From Apostichopus japonicus (lineage: Eukaryota > Echinodermata > Holothuroidea > Aspidochirotida > Stichopodidae): a stretch of DNA of 64,000 bases. The position numbers and the translations under genes are program-made. Positions within the stretch are counted from its first letter, which is position 1. Each line of letters begins with the position of its first letter. Under the pieces are notes generated by a model. That model was not told where the DNA came from and searched no databases. It worked only from the letters and a program-made list of their open reading frames with translations. Positions 47,901 through 59,048 of the stretch are shown one piece after another. The stretch covers positions 24,273,077-24,337,076 of the forward strand of contig NC_092582.1 in assembly GCF_037975245.1 (NCBI RefSeq), in the 5' to 3' direction.

Positions 47901-48147
47901 TTTTTAATTACAGTGATATCAATGATGTCACAACACCATAAAACAAAACATCATTGACATACACCATGTGAATGATAGTTTTACAAATAACACTATACAC
48001 AATGGTTTCTAATTAAATTAAAGGAAGATTTGAAGATACAAATAAGACAATGTAACAGTAACACTATTACAATGTGTCAACACCTTGATCTCATGCCTAC
48101 AGTAAATTATACACATTAAAACCCATTCTGTCTGCTTGGATTTGTAG
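44991..48147. other. NLR intron 3, nothing recognised
   Basis: AT-rich intron of 3.2 kb. No recognised element or exon; short open frames near 46593 and 47480 lack splice support. Confidence 0.55.
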
Positions 48148-48464
48148 GAGCGTCTTCAGCAGCGTCATCAATCAATGTGAAGGAAACCTTGAACAGCATC
48201 AACCCGCTTGACCTCCAGTATGTCTATCGCTTTGCATGTGGACTCAACAAGTCAGCAGCAGACATCATCATCAAACACCTGCAGAAGACCGAAGAGGGAC
48301 GTCAGTTTTCTATTCTTTGCATGCTTGAACAAGAAGAAAAGTCAGACCAATTTCAGCAGTCAGTGAAGGACTTGGTGTCAAGTGACATTATCATAACCTC
48401 AATGGAGGCCAAATTGTTACAGAGGTCTACCATACAAGTCCTTGAAGTTGCGTCAGCTAAGCAG
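48148..48464 (+). CDS. NLR gene, exon 4 (post-NACHT helical region)
   Basis: A 317-nt exon lies between TTTGTAG and CAG|gtaatt. It joins in frame to exon 3 and gives residues 510-615. It reads INPLDLQYVYRFACGLN, then FSILCMLEQ, and near the end EAKLLQRSTIQVLEVA. The YVYRFACGL and ILCLLEQ pattern corresponds to the helical domain found between NACHT and leucine-rich repeats in NLRC4-like and many echinoderm NLR proteins. The exon ends in phase 0 and a further exon is required. No leucine-rich-repeat exon was recognised on this strand up to 64 kb, so the gene either has a very long intron or has lost its sensor part. Confidence 0.85.
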
Positions 48465-48893
48465 GTAATTTTCAACTTGTATATTGATACTCTCAACACA
48501 CTAGAACGAGTTCTTATTTTGGTTTAATTTATTCAATATTTGTGACTCAACTTTGCTACCCACATTGTTTAGATTTTTACTACAATAGCTCATTGCAATT
48601 ATCAGGCCAACTTTTTTGTATTTATTCATTTGGGTTGTGATGTTCATTCTCATTGTGGATAGACAACAAACTTACTAACTAATTAATTTTCCTTCCTGAA
48701 TGCCAGTGAAATTCTGAATAGTTTTCTCGCATCTCATGTCACTATCTTAGTCAGAAATGTAACAAATATGGCACCACATAAATCAACTTTACCCAACAGT
48801 ATGCATGCACATAACACCTATTATTTAGTGTGGACCACTGCCTCATTGTCTAAATGTAGCAGCAATGATTTGATAATAACAAGAGCCCAAGGG
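48465..48893. other. start of NLR intron 4, nothing recognised
   Basis: AT-rich sequence up to the boundary of a repeat element. No exon. Confidence 0.5.
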
Positions 48894-49267
48894 CACTATG
48901 GTTCCTTGCTTGTAAGGAATATTTACAAGGGGAGCAGCACTGTCCTAAAATTTTTATGTGGTCCGATTTACACAGACAATATTATTGCCAAAAATATCAC
49001 AAATCCACCGTTTGTCATTTTGAGAACCTGTTGAGGACCAGGTGTCTGATATGAGCACGAGTTGGCTCTTTTTACAGAACTCACAGAATCATCCAAACTG
49101 TACTTATTAAGAATTTTAACAAAACCAAACAAAACCTTGATCTCTAATAACTTAGCACACAAAGGTGCAGAGGAGTTAACTTATGGACAATTTAGATCGG
49201 AATATGTCCACGAAACTTCAAAGAATTGACTTGAAAGAAACTGTAGAGGTCACTAGAGGTCAACCTG

Positions 49268-49280
49268 AGGTCAAAGGTCA
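49268..49280 (+). promoter_or_regulatory. DR1 motif, copy in TGACC element
   Basis: Exact AGGTCAAAGGTCA, a direct repeat of AGGTCA with 1-bp spacing. It lies in a transposon inside the NLR intron; regulatory use is speculative. Confidence 0.35.
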
Positions 49281-50165
49281 CCCAAATGCAGGTCGACTGT
49301 TGGATTGCAATTGCGTAACTCACAACCTTGATGGACTTTTGGTTCTTAAGTTATTGCAAAAATAAAAGTTTTTTACCTCTAATTGACCTTTGTTGACCTT
49401 CGATCACATGACCTTTATGTTTGGAAACGATCCCTTACCCCATTCACAACTACTCCCAAAATATCAACCATGTCGGACCCTGTCAGTGGGAGTTTCACAA
49501 GTTATTGCACAGAAAAAAACATTTTGACTCATAATTGACCTTTGGTGACCTTGTCCAATATATCAGCCATGTCAGAATTCGTGACTTGAAGTTGTTGCAA
49601 AATTAGCATAAGTTGGCAGTTTTTTGCACACTAGCAACCTTGAATTTCCTTGGATGGTTTTTATCAAAAATATTCCCCTCGATGAAACCTCTCCTAAAAT
49701 TGGTATGTGCTCCAATATACACACAACGTTATTGCTAATAACTAGGTATCAAAACCAACCATTAGCCCCTCATAACTTGAGAACCTGATGTCCGATTGAA
49801 GCGGGAGTTGGTTTCCTCTATAGAGCACAAAAAGCTTTATCACATATCAAAATATTGACAAACTTTTTTTTTTTGCCCCGTATCTCCTAACATTAGCATA
49901 TTTTCAAAAGTTGACCTTTGACCTTTTGACCTCACGGTCAGATGTAGTTTGACACGTTGATTACAAAAAGCAACATGACAAGTCTATACGACCATCCTAA
50001 CTGTACTTATTAAAACAAAATTGACCTCTGATAACTTCGCACACGAAGGTCGCACAGGTGTCAACCAAGGACAATTTTGATAGGAAGGTACCTTTGAGAT
50101 CCGATTATGGCCACGAAAATTCAAATAACCAAAGAAACTAATATAGGTCACCAGAGGTCAAACTG

Positions 50166-50178
50166 AGGTCAAAGGTCA
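50166..50178 (+). promoter_or_regulatory. DR1 motif, second copy
   Basis: Exact AGGTCAAAGGTCA in the internal duplication, unchanged although surrounding sequence has diverged. Confidence 0.35.
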
Positions 50179-50688
50179 CCTAGATGCGGGTCGACTAATG
50201 GATTACAATAGCGTAACTCCAAACCTTGACGGACATTTTGTTCTCATGTTATTGCAAAAATACTAGTTTTTGACCACTAATTGACCTTTATTGACCTTGG
50301 ATCACATGACCGTTATTTTTGGAAACGATCCCTTAAAGAGGCCATGACACGAAAAATCCAACTCATCGAGAGTAACTTCCTCTGAATCTATGAGAAAATC
50401 TATGTTCAAAACTATCCTCAACACCTTGAAAACCTCAAGGACTAATTAGTAATTAACGTTTTAATATTCGCATCCGAAAATAGATATCTGAGAATGCGAT
50501 TTCACAACAAGACAATGATGACGTCATGTTAGGAACACAAGTGCAAAGCCCAGGCATGTATCGGATGCGCGACGATCATACCGTTCCATATACACGCACA
50601 TTTACACTGAGAGAACAACCACTGTATTACGCTATATCGTTAGAAATTTCAAGTTTGTTTTACAACTGTTGTAAACTATCCGAGAGAA

Positions 50689-50896
50689 ATGCCGGTCCGT
50701 TGTGTTGTTGGGGGCTGCATAAATATCATTACCCATGCAATTAGCCTTCATCCATGGCTGAAGGACGAAAAAACACGGCGATTATGACCAAGTAAGTGCA
50801 CAACACGAGCGCCGATTTCACTGGGCCTAGCCATTGTGCAGCGAACACTTCACGGAAGCATACTACGATCCCTCCTTTTTGTTATGATATAAAACA
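50689..50896 (+). pseudogene. THAP-domain relic of the Kolobok element
   Basis: From ATG 50689 the frame reads MPVRCVVGGC, then ISLHPWLKDEKTRRL, and hits TGA where the family has tryptophan. Another frame continues with ADFTGPSHC, and a third with CSEHFTEAYYDPSF. These are the successive blocks of the C2CH zinc-binding THAP domain (C..C...H.FP....R..W ... F.P....C..HF), broken by a stop and two frameshifts. THAP binds DNA, in transposons usually the element ends. Confidence 0.7.
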
Positions 50897-52221
50897 AATA
50901 GACTTTAACGATTCGACATAAAAGAGTCATTCTTCTGTCAAGTAATCCACAAAAAAACTACTCTGAAGACCAGATCGGGGAACAGGAAACCTCCAATGGG
51001 GCAAGTGGCGATCCTTAGGAGGTAGCGCGCCTAGCACTAGTAGTACTATAGTATTAGCGTTACTACACTGAAGTCACAATAGACGAAGAGATTTTACTGT
51101 ATCATCTAAATTAACACCCCCTTCATTGCTCTATTGTATACTAATAAGCTATGAGGTTAGCTTCAGAAGCGATGGGTTACATCTTCTTGTGAACAAATCT
51201 CAGTGCTCCAATTTATTTCTGGAATTTGCTGGATCAGTTAGTTATAGCAATAATTTCTTATTCCTATTCCAGGAAAACCATTTTTTATGTTGTGGAGGGA
51301 GTGGGGGTAATGGGGATGGGTCATAATAGGTAGGTAAAAAGATTTTATTCCGAAGGGTGTTTAATTAAATCTCAAAGCGATTTATTTTAAAGTCACAGAG
51401 CCAAAAATTCACACAACATAGTTCAAGTGTTAAATCATTGAACACAATTTATTCAATATCAGTTCTAGACAGTCATTCTGGACAATCTGAACTAACATTA
51501 ACAACAATCATTGTATTATATGACATAAAAGTAAAACTGTACTTTCCATAAACATTATCATTCTTAAATACACTAATGTAATTTGTGACATCAAAGGAGG
51601 TTAAAAGAAAACAACTTACATGATTTTTTTTGCTTTAAGCCTACAAAGCAGTTGCATGTCCATCGCTATCAATCGTTGTTGTGACAAATTAATTAGAATA
51701 ATCCAGAAGCAAATACAATAAAGGGTTATTTAAACCAAGAAACACTGCACGAAGTAACTCACATGCAAAAATGTTACCCAAGCACGACGACACGTACAAC
51801 ACTGATGGGCAATGTGAAACACAGCATCACACGCATTAAAACAATCGAAGACCATTAACAGGGTGTACTGCTGAGTTTTTGAAGAAAGACTACAAAACAA
51901 ACCAACTGCTGCTGAAGAAACAAAGTCTAAACATTCAAGAGTTCTGCTGCCTCCATTGGTCTTTATTATGACTTTTCTGTCAAATATCATTGGTGATATG
52001 GATATTTTGGCTTCCAGATTAAAGGTACGAATCAAACGTCTGGGAGGTAAATGCCCCTAAAAAGGTCAATGCCTGTTCCCTTATGCACATATTATATGAC
52101 ATCACGGTCACGCCAATACTTGTGTCCAAATGCTTCAAAACATGCCTTTTCTTTCATTGTTGATGTTGGGTCTGGAAAATAACCTTTTCATCCTGAATTA
52201 AAAGTCTTGAATTTCAATATA

Positions 52222-52440
52222 TCAACACTGAGGGAACCCTGACGGATTGATAATCCAACACAATCGTAGTTTAGAAAAGGTGTTTCTGGAGGAATTTCTC
52301 AACCAAGGCTTCCTATACAATGAGTTTTCTCCTGGCAACTTGAATCCAGTGTAATGACCATTGGCTGGAAAATCACTTCTGATCCTTTGGACTGCACATG
52401 ATGGTAGCACAACCCTGACGTGTCTTGCTAGGAACCCCAA
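52222..52440 (-). pseudogene. P2X7 C-terminal-like domain, end fragment
   Basis: The minus-strand frame contains RHVRVVLPSCAVQRIRSDFP and YTGFKLP, which match the last block of the cysteine-rich P2X7 C-terminal-like domain found in many invertebrate proteins. After this block the frame runs into unrelated sequence to a stop. The preceding cysteine-rich core was not found. Confidence 0.6.
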
Positions 52441-52910
52441 GTATCATTGAACCTGTTGACCGTAGGCTATGTATTTGTACTGCCTGGGAAAAAATTTATG
52501 AAAGTTCAAAATGTATTAATGTTGGCCCATGATGTCCACAATAACAAGCAGGCATACAATGTACAGTTATGGTTACATTTGTTGTGATTTTACACCTTCC
52601 ATGTATCATGAAACATTCTTTTGTTTCAGAAAATTGATTTGCAAAACTCCAGGCCAAAGTACTAGCCAAGTAATAATGAGTATGAAATAACACATATGCC
52701 TACCTAGCATGGCTGCATAATGCAACTTACATCCCCGAGCCAAACTTTCAGTATGCAACCAACCCTACTAGTACTACACACTCTACATATGGGTTGTAAG
52801 TTACCGTAACACAACGCACAATACGGTTTAGGGTGTTCCGCGAATTCCAACAACACGTGTACAAAATGGACTGGATTTTGTTTTTAAATGCTTCGTTAAT
52901 AAATTCTTAC

Positions 52911-53185
52911 CACGTTGTATGTTCCTTGCAATGGTTTCGAACGGATTTCTTCTTCGATATGTTGTGGAGCTTCAATTTCGGCTCGTTTAACAGGCTCGAA
53001 CTGATACGGTTCTAACACCTCCGCTCCACCCTCAACGTTCGGTTCAATATTGGAATGATCATCGCCTTCACTCTCTGCTTCGAATATGAGAAAGGGCACT
53101 CTAATTATAGCCCAATTTCACTGCCTGGTGAAGAACCATTATCACTTTGAACTTCGGTTGCCGCAATTGGTTCTGGATCCGCCAT
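52911..53185 (-). pseudogene. N-terminal exon of the P2X7-like protein, frameshifted
   Basis: On the minus strand an ATG at 53185 starts MADPEPIAATEVQSDNGSS, then meets a stop; after a frameshift near 53105 the frame is acidic and ends EVLEPYQFEPV and on, up to a donor AACGTG|gtaaga. EPYQFEP is the characteristic motif ahead of the P2X7-like domain. Together with 52222-52440 it shows one gene, 5' and 3' parts kept, middle lost. It points toward the THAP relic. Confidence 0.6.
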
Positions 53186-53871
53186 TTCACAGGAAATTTT
53201 GATTTGATATTGCACTTGTGATCGGTGTTTGTTTAGTAACTACTAGTGGTATGTGTACTTGTCTACTGTGTACGTGAATGGTATGTTCGGAGGATCGTAA
53301 GCAGCGACAACAAATGTGTTCAAAACGTGACGTCACATGACGTCATGCGAATCGGAAAATTTTCGAGTAAACAAAGTTTCAAACGCCGAAAAGGGTAAAT
53401 TCATTCTCAATTTTCGACTTGAAAAATCAAGTTTTAAACTGGCAGATTGGTTGATACATGTTCTAGAGAGCATTCTTTGATGGATCCCAAAAATATAGGA
53501 CGTTGAAATTTTCGTGTCATGGCAACTTTAACCCCATTCACAACTACTCCCAAAATATCAACCATGTCGGACTCTGTCAATGGGAGTTATTGCTGTTTTT
53601 AATATATTGGTTTTTGGTATCTAACTGACCTTTGCGGGCACCAAAATCAATAGGGATCTTTTTCTTACTATGGGCTATCCACCCACCAAGTTATATCATG
53701 ATACATTATTTCCTTTTTGAGATATCGTGTATACACAAGCCAAGAAGCCTCTTATACACACACACACATACACGCCAAGTTGAATGCATAGGTTCCTTGT
53801 TTTGCAAAAAGCAAGGAACCAAAAAGTGATATAAATCATCATACAAAAAAGGTAAATGGTTCACAGCTTAC

Positions 53872-53957
53872 CTCGGAAAACACGAAAGCAGGTTCTTTAA
53901 ATTATCCTCTGTAATATTGTGCTGGTTATTGTATGCTGTTGTGGGTTGACTCCTCAG
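53872..53957 (-). CDS. minus-strand exon candidate (unknown protein)
   Basis: An 86-nt segment follows TTTTCAATTAAAG and ends at CCGAG|gtaagc. One frame is open and reads HNITEDNLKNLLSCFPR at its end. The phase does not fit the exon at 54631-54710 directly. No domain recognised. Confidence 0.4.
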
Positions 53958-54630
53958 CTTTAATTGAAAAGGAATTAACACAATAAGTACACATGTGTAG
54001 CACATTTGTTGCATTGCATTGGGGCCGTAACGAATATGTGAGTGCTCAGGCCTCATCCATCTAACAAAATTGTGAAAAAGCAAGATCATTTCCAATAAAA
54101 TAAAGATCTTGACACAATGTTGGGGTCAATATTTGGGAAGTTGACACCATGTAGTTTATAATGTATTATTTTCCTTTCAAATCAGCCATTTGGGACAATT
54201 TCCTAATGCTAAGACCTCTCTAAACTGTACTCCAATTTCATGCTCTCAAAGCACTGGCATGACAGTACAAACAGTTCCTTACCTTGATCTGTTCGAAACA
54301 TGTTATTCATACTGCTCATACTGACAACGTGAGTGCACTGAAGCGGGACATAACACTACAGTATAGAAAAAAAATTGTCCCCGGCATCTGGGTGTTCAAA
54401 TAGAAACATACATGCATATGCATATCACTTTCTAAATAGGGCAGTTACTATGCATTCCATTGTATTCTTGTTTGGGTCTGGTGGTCTAATATGCATGAAT
54501 TTGTGCAAGATAAATACACTAAAAGATAATTACTTAAAAGAGCTCTATTGCCTTGATCAAAGGTATTCAGCACAACCCATTACCATTTCAGAAACTGAAT
54601 GTTGAGAATTTAGTTTGTAGAGAAACTCAC

Positions 54631-54710
54631 CCAGAATCTCATCCACAAAAGAAGTTATGTCATCAGTGATGTTGGCCCGTTTGAATTTTCTTTTCAATTC
54701 CTTGAAGGAC
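54631..54710 (-). CDS. minus-strand exon candidate, charged helix
   Basis: An 80-nt segment lies between TTCTGTTCAG and CTGG|gtgagt. It reads SFKELKRKFKRANI and DITSFVDEILG, an amphipathic charged segment. Good splice signals and an open frame; family unknown. Confidence 0.45.
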
Positions 54711-54795
54711 CTGAACAGAAAAGCCGTTGCAATGCAATGTGGATAACTGTACCAACTGGAGGTCAAAGAGAGACTACAAAATAATTCAACTTTAC

Positions 54796-54852
54796 CTTTC
54801 ACTAGATTTATCAAGGTGAAAATTCTAGAGGCCTGTGATAAGTTTTGTATCA
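54796..54852 (-). CDS. minus-strand exon candidate, short
   Basis: A 57-nt phase 1-1 segment lies between CTTCTTTACAG and GAAAG|gtaaag and reads IQNLSQASRIFTLINLVK. It has leucine/isoleucine spacing of the leucine-rich-repeat type but is too short to call. Confidence 0.4.
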
Positions 54853-56540
54853 CTGTAAAGAAGAGTGCTTTACTCAAAGTATCTACTGTATTGTGGCATG
54901 TACTTGAGGCTATAGTGTTCCGTTAGGACCATTGGAATAGTTCCTGACAGCATGCTATCAATGTCTTCCTTTATGGCAATGAGGATCTATGAATATTTAT
55001 ACAGTTATATTCTCAGGGCATCACAATTTATTGTTTACTATTGCTGTTTTCATCTTTGGGTTTGTTGGACTGACATAGCTAACAGCAAGGACTACAGTAT
55101 TAACATTATTCAAAGTAATTTTGCTTTAATCATAGAGGTATGTTTTGATTCTGAGGTATTCAACACAATTAGTTATTACAACATTACCTGTAGTAGTACT
55201 AACTTATGAACTTCATGTTGCATTCAAAGAGTTTCTGAGAAAATCAACAGTTCATTATACTTGTGATTCCTGTGTAAATAGATCAAATGACATAAAATAT
55301 CAGGTTATCTTCACATTAAAATTTGACATCACTTTTTGGATGCACTGAAATGGGAGGGCAGGGAATGTTAGGACGGAAATGGAGAAATGGTTGTTGCCAG
55401 TTTTTACAGTTTATATTATCAAAGAAAACACTTAGTGGTGACATATGTAATATATAGCAAGTGGAAGCACACAGGCTTCAGACAGTGTGATCATAGTAAC
55501 AAAATCACTGATTAACTTGCTGAGGCATGCAGTTGTGCAGGGTGTTATTAACTCTTACATTATATATAGTAACACATTCACTTAATACATGTCTCCATTG
55601 AAACAGAATGATGGAGAAGTATGTCCCATATTATTATTTTTTATAAATGTCTTAGCCTTGGCAAATCTTGAGTTTTTATCAAAAGGAAATAATCTCAAGT
55701 AGGTACTCCTACTACTGGGAGGAGTTTACAGGCTCGCTTCAAGAAAACTAACCCTATTCAAATAGCTTACTTCATTGTTGGGATATTAAAGTTGATGATA
55801 ACTCAAGTTTGAAGGTATATCTAAGGTAACTACTGGGCCAATAGAAGCCCTACTATGTATTATAGGTTTGGTCAAGTTTAACTACTTGTGCCAATTCATT
55901 CCTTAGTTTGTAACTGAGATACTGTATACCCGTGAGGATAGTCCTCCTTATAACATAAACCAGTATTTAGAAGTTTTCACACTTAGTGTGGATATGGTTT
56001 TCACTTAGTGTGGGTATGGGTCTCATTTTGTGTGCAGTGACTCTACTTAATTGTAAGGGGACATGCACTTATGAACTAAATTGATTAAGAGCCTTAATGC
56101 CTATTATTTGTGGAAGTGAGGCTGACAATACAGAGGAATGTGGCCCCACTGTAAAGACAGATTACTACCTTTCCCTGCCACCCAACACAATGACACCCTG
56201 ACAAATTGGAAAGTATCAAGCAATCGGAATATGTGTTCTTTAATTTTTGATTCATACACGAAACGAAAAATGGACCCAGTTTATTAAACATATACACCTC
56301 TTTGTGTACATTTTAAAATTGGTAAGCAATATAATGTATGGCATACTGTGCCTAATAGGCCTATGTATGCTAAGATTGAGACCTTAATCTTCCCTTAGGC
56401 TCTTAGGGAGTTTGTTGATCAAGCAAGTCTCTGCTCCACCAGGATTAGGCAGAAACAAAATCACTTTCTACCCAGACTCGAATCTAATTCTAACTACAAC
56501 ACAGCTTACCAGTCCTGCTATACACTAGTTATACACTTAC
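54853..56540. other. nothing recognised
   Basis: AT-rich sequence; no repeat or exon that I can support. Confidence 0.4.
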
Positions 56541-56632
56541 CATTACCATCAGCATATTATAAACCATTCTGTGCAAGATCCGCATCATGTGACCCCCAAA
56601 GATCATCTCAAGACTGATTAATCCACATTTAC
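56541..56632 (-). CDS. minus-strand exon candidate, duplicate of 57894-57998 type
   Basis: It follows CTCATTAG and ends at GTAATG|gtaagt. Its first 30 bases (GTAAATGTGGATTAATCAGT...) are similar to those of the exon at 57894-57998. The frame is open (KCGLISLEMIFGGHMMRILH). Identity unknown. Confidence 0.4.
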
Positions 56633-57893
56633 CTAATGAGGAGATAAAGACAAAAGCAATAAGACTCAGTTGTCACTAGTTCTATATTCAGAATATCAGA
56701 ACTAGATGTTTAAATGCAAACAAGAGAAGCCTTTTTTTATTGAGTTTGCCTTTTTATTCACTCAACAGTATTTCTATTGCTCACAGATCTAAGCTAATGC
56801 TAAAATGACTCTGTGCCTTGGTAACATGTTTGCAATCCTATGGATTAGTCTAAATTAATCAGTACACCCTTCTAGTTTGGTACTTTTAACACGAATCGTG
56901 CAGCAAGCCAACAAAGTTGTTCATCTTTGTTCACCTTTACTTTGAAGTCAAGCAAAGTTAGGCCTAATTACTGGCCTGGATTGCTTTTGTCTAACAATTG
57001 GTATATCAGTGTGAAGCAGAGGATGCTCTAAAACATAAATGTTGTTGTTTTTGCTTTCACAACTGTCCCAGTAACTTCATTTCCACTTTTGCCAATAGAC
57101 ATCAACGTGATGCCCCCCCCCCCCCCAACTCCCCAAACTTATAACAGAAGTACATAACAACTTTATGACCAAAAAGAATACGTAATGCATTAAGGATTTC
57201 AGATGTCACAACATGCTGAATCCTTCAAGAACTTGTCATATTGTGTTGAATGATCTTCTGTGATAGAATCATAAACTGTTGCTTGTAATAGTGCAATACA
57301 CAATACATATCATTATTCATGAAAACTATTTAATATGATGGGATGGGTGGACCTTGTCTTAAATTACATAATATCCACTCAACATGGAGACGATGACAAT
57401 AGAAGTCTATGTTAGTATTAGATGCCCACATTAGAATGAAACTGTTTCATAATGAAACAATAGATGCCAGATGAACATTCAATTGGTCAGATTTGAAAGA
57501 TCAGAGATGTACTGTACTTGGCATCAGAATTTCCTCATATTGAAACTTACAATTATGGTACAATTTGTAGAGATGATGCTACAATTAGAGAAACACTGAA
57601 CAAAAGAGGTCTCACAGAATCCCTCAGTCTACTAAAGACACAACGTTTAGAAGTATTCCAACTTAGATTGTTCATTGTTCATATGTTACGTCTTGTTTTG
57701 CAGTAATTGGAATTAATGGGGGAGGGGTGCTGGTCTGCTGGATTAGGGACTTTCCGGTGGGGAAATTCCTTTGAGGGATCATCTAATAAATTATGTAGTA
57801 AAAACATCCACTTAAACACTTGCATTCAAATGGAGGAAGGGGAGGTTCAGGTGGATGGGGTAAGAATCAGGTGGTGGACCATGTAATCATTAC

Positions 57894-57998
57894 CCTGCTC
57901 TGTAAGCTGTACACATTTCTTCCAAGTGCTGTAATTCGGACATGAAACTGGCAATTCCCTAAGAAGGCTGATCTCAGGACTGAACAATTCAAGTTTAC
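57894..57998 (-). CDS. minus-strand exon candidate (LRR-like spacing)
   Basis: A 105-nt phase 1-1 exon lies between TCATCATCAG and CAGG|gtaatg. It reads KLELFSPEISLLRELPVSC and then YSTWKKCVQLTEQ. Length in multiples of three, symmetrical phase and L.L....SLL.EL spacing are compatible with a leucine-rich-repeat exon of an NLR-type gene, but this is weak. Two related segments lie at 56541-56632 and 62215-62272. Confidence 0.5.
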
Positions 57999-59048
57999 CT
58001 GATGATGAGAAAAACAAAATGCATTTGGTCATCAGTTATGTTATTATTTATTTAAATTATCATCACTAAGTCTGCAAGTAGCAGAATTCTATCATGTAAC
58101 ATTGTCAAACACATAGAAATAACACAGAGCTCTTTTATAAATATAATGGTATGGTACTGTAGTTTCAAAATAAATTACAAAGTAAAATTAGTAAAAGATG
58201 AAGGATGTCTTCTGATATTATATACTATCTTGCTATGATATTTACAACTTAGTTATAATAACATTGTACAGAAACTAATTCAACTAGAATACAAATCTAA
58301 AGACTCTACAAGATGAGTTCAAGGTCTCATAATGCACTCCCACAGTGAATATACATCTCAACTAATACCAAACTAATTGAAATATAAACAATCATTAATC
58401 TGAAATTAAGACACACATTGAATCCTCAGTCAAACTTGAAGTAATAACACTACCAATCCACAGTCTGGTTTATATTCAATCGAGAAACAAGATTTATAAT
58501 GATGTAACCCTGAAAGAGAATGGAGCCTGAAGAAAACATGATGAAGGATTCTGGTCACATAATTTAGGAACCAATGGTTCACTATACTGTGTATAGGTTG
58601 ATCAATTTGTAGGATTTCTTAAATGTTGACATTGTTCTATCATTGATTGAGTTAAAGTACATATTTTTCTATCTGCAGGCTTTGATAGATACTGTTATTT
58701 CATAACATTTTGTTTTGTGCAGTCCTGCTGTGAGGGGCAGGGGGGGGGCTACAGTTGTCAGTTGAGTGCCCAGTGAAACATGTGATAAAGAATATACTTT
58801 ACGTTAGGATAAACAAAGTCTTAGGTGATAAACAAAGGCCAGGTGACACAATTGTGCATGGAACTGTGCCTGGCTCTCAATGTTACTGGTTTTGTGTACA
58901 CCTTATTTGAATAATGTGTATTTAGCCTCACATGATGTGATTGTGAATAGTAGAACTGGAGTGTGACAGTTTATCAGGATTTTGGAGGAAAATATCAAAG
59001 AATTAAGGGAGAAGCAAACCCAACCATTAATTTTAGCTGATATGATTG
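57999..59048. other. nothing recognised
   Basis: AT-rich sequence between the exon candidate and the foldback element; a G-run lies near 58739. Confidence 0.4.

Larger units (their letters stand above)
49240..50334 (+). repeat. internal ~900-bp-spaced duplication in the TGACC element
   Basis: About 200 bp from AGAGGTCA and GCAGGTCGACT through GAAACGATCCCTTA at 49240-49436 is repeated at 50140-50334 with moderate divergence. The first copy preserves the sequence CCCTTACCCCATTCACAAC that the second copy lost through the Kolobok insertion. Confidence 0.7.
50337..53527. mobile_element. Kolobok-like DNA transposon with TTAA duplication
   Basis: The ends share GCCATGACACGAAAA and its inverse TTTTCGTGTCATGGC. 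TTAA lies directly outside both ends (50333-50336, 53528-53531), and the related uninterrupted copy at 49424-49446 shows the site without the insert. TTAA duplications combined with a THAP-domain gene are characters of the Kolobok superfamily; piggyBac also uses TTAA but has no THAP domain. The element is 3.19 kb and coding remains are damaged, so it is no longer autonomous. Confidence 0.75.
48894..53828 (+). mobile_element. TGACC-rich repeat element, interrupted by a Kolobok insertion
   Basis: The left end CACTATGGTTCCTTGCTT is the approximate inverse of the right end AAGCAAGGAACCAAAAAGTG. Outside the insertion at 50337-53527, the element is about 1.7 kb of repeated TTGACCTTTG, GGTCAAAGGTCA and AACGATCCCTTA segments. 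It has no coding content. The sequence AACAAGAGCCCAAGGG lies just outside the left end and may belong to it. Boundaries are approximate. Confidence 0.5.

Noticed and set aside
51730-52035. 101-codon minus-strand frame in the Kolobok element as transposase
   Set aside because: No transposase motif was seen, and it lies on the strand opposite the THAP domain.
57518-57706. 62-codon plus-strand frame as an NLR LRR exon
   Set aside because: No acceptor or donor at suitable positions and no leucine-rich pattern.
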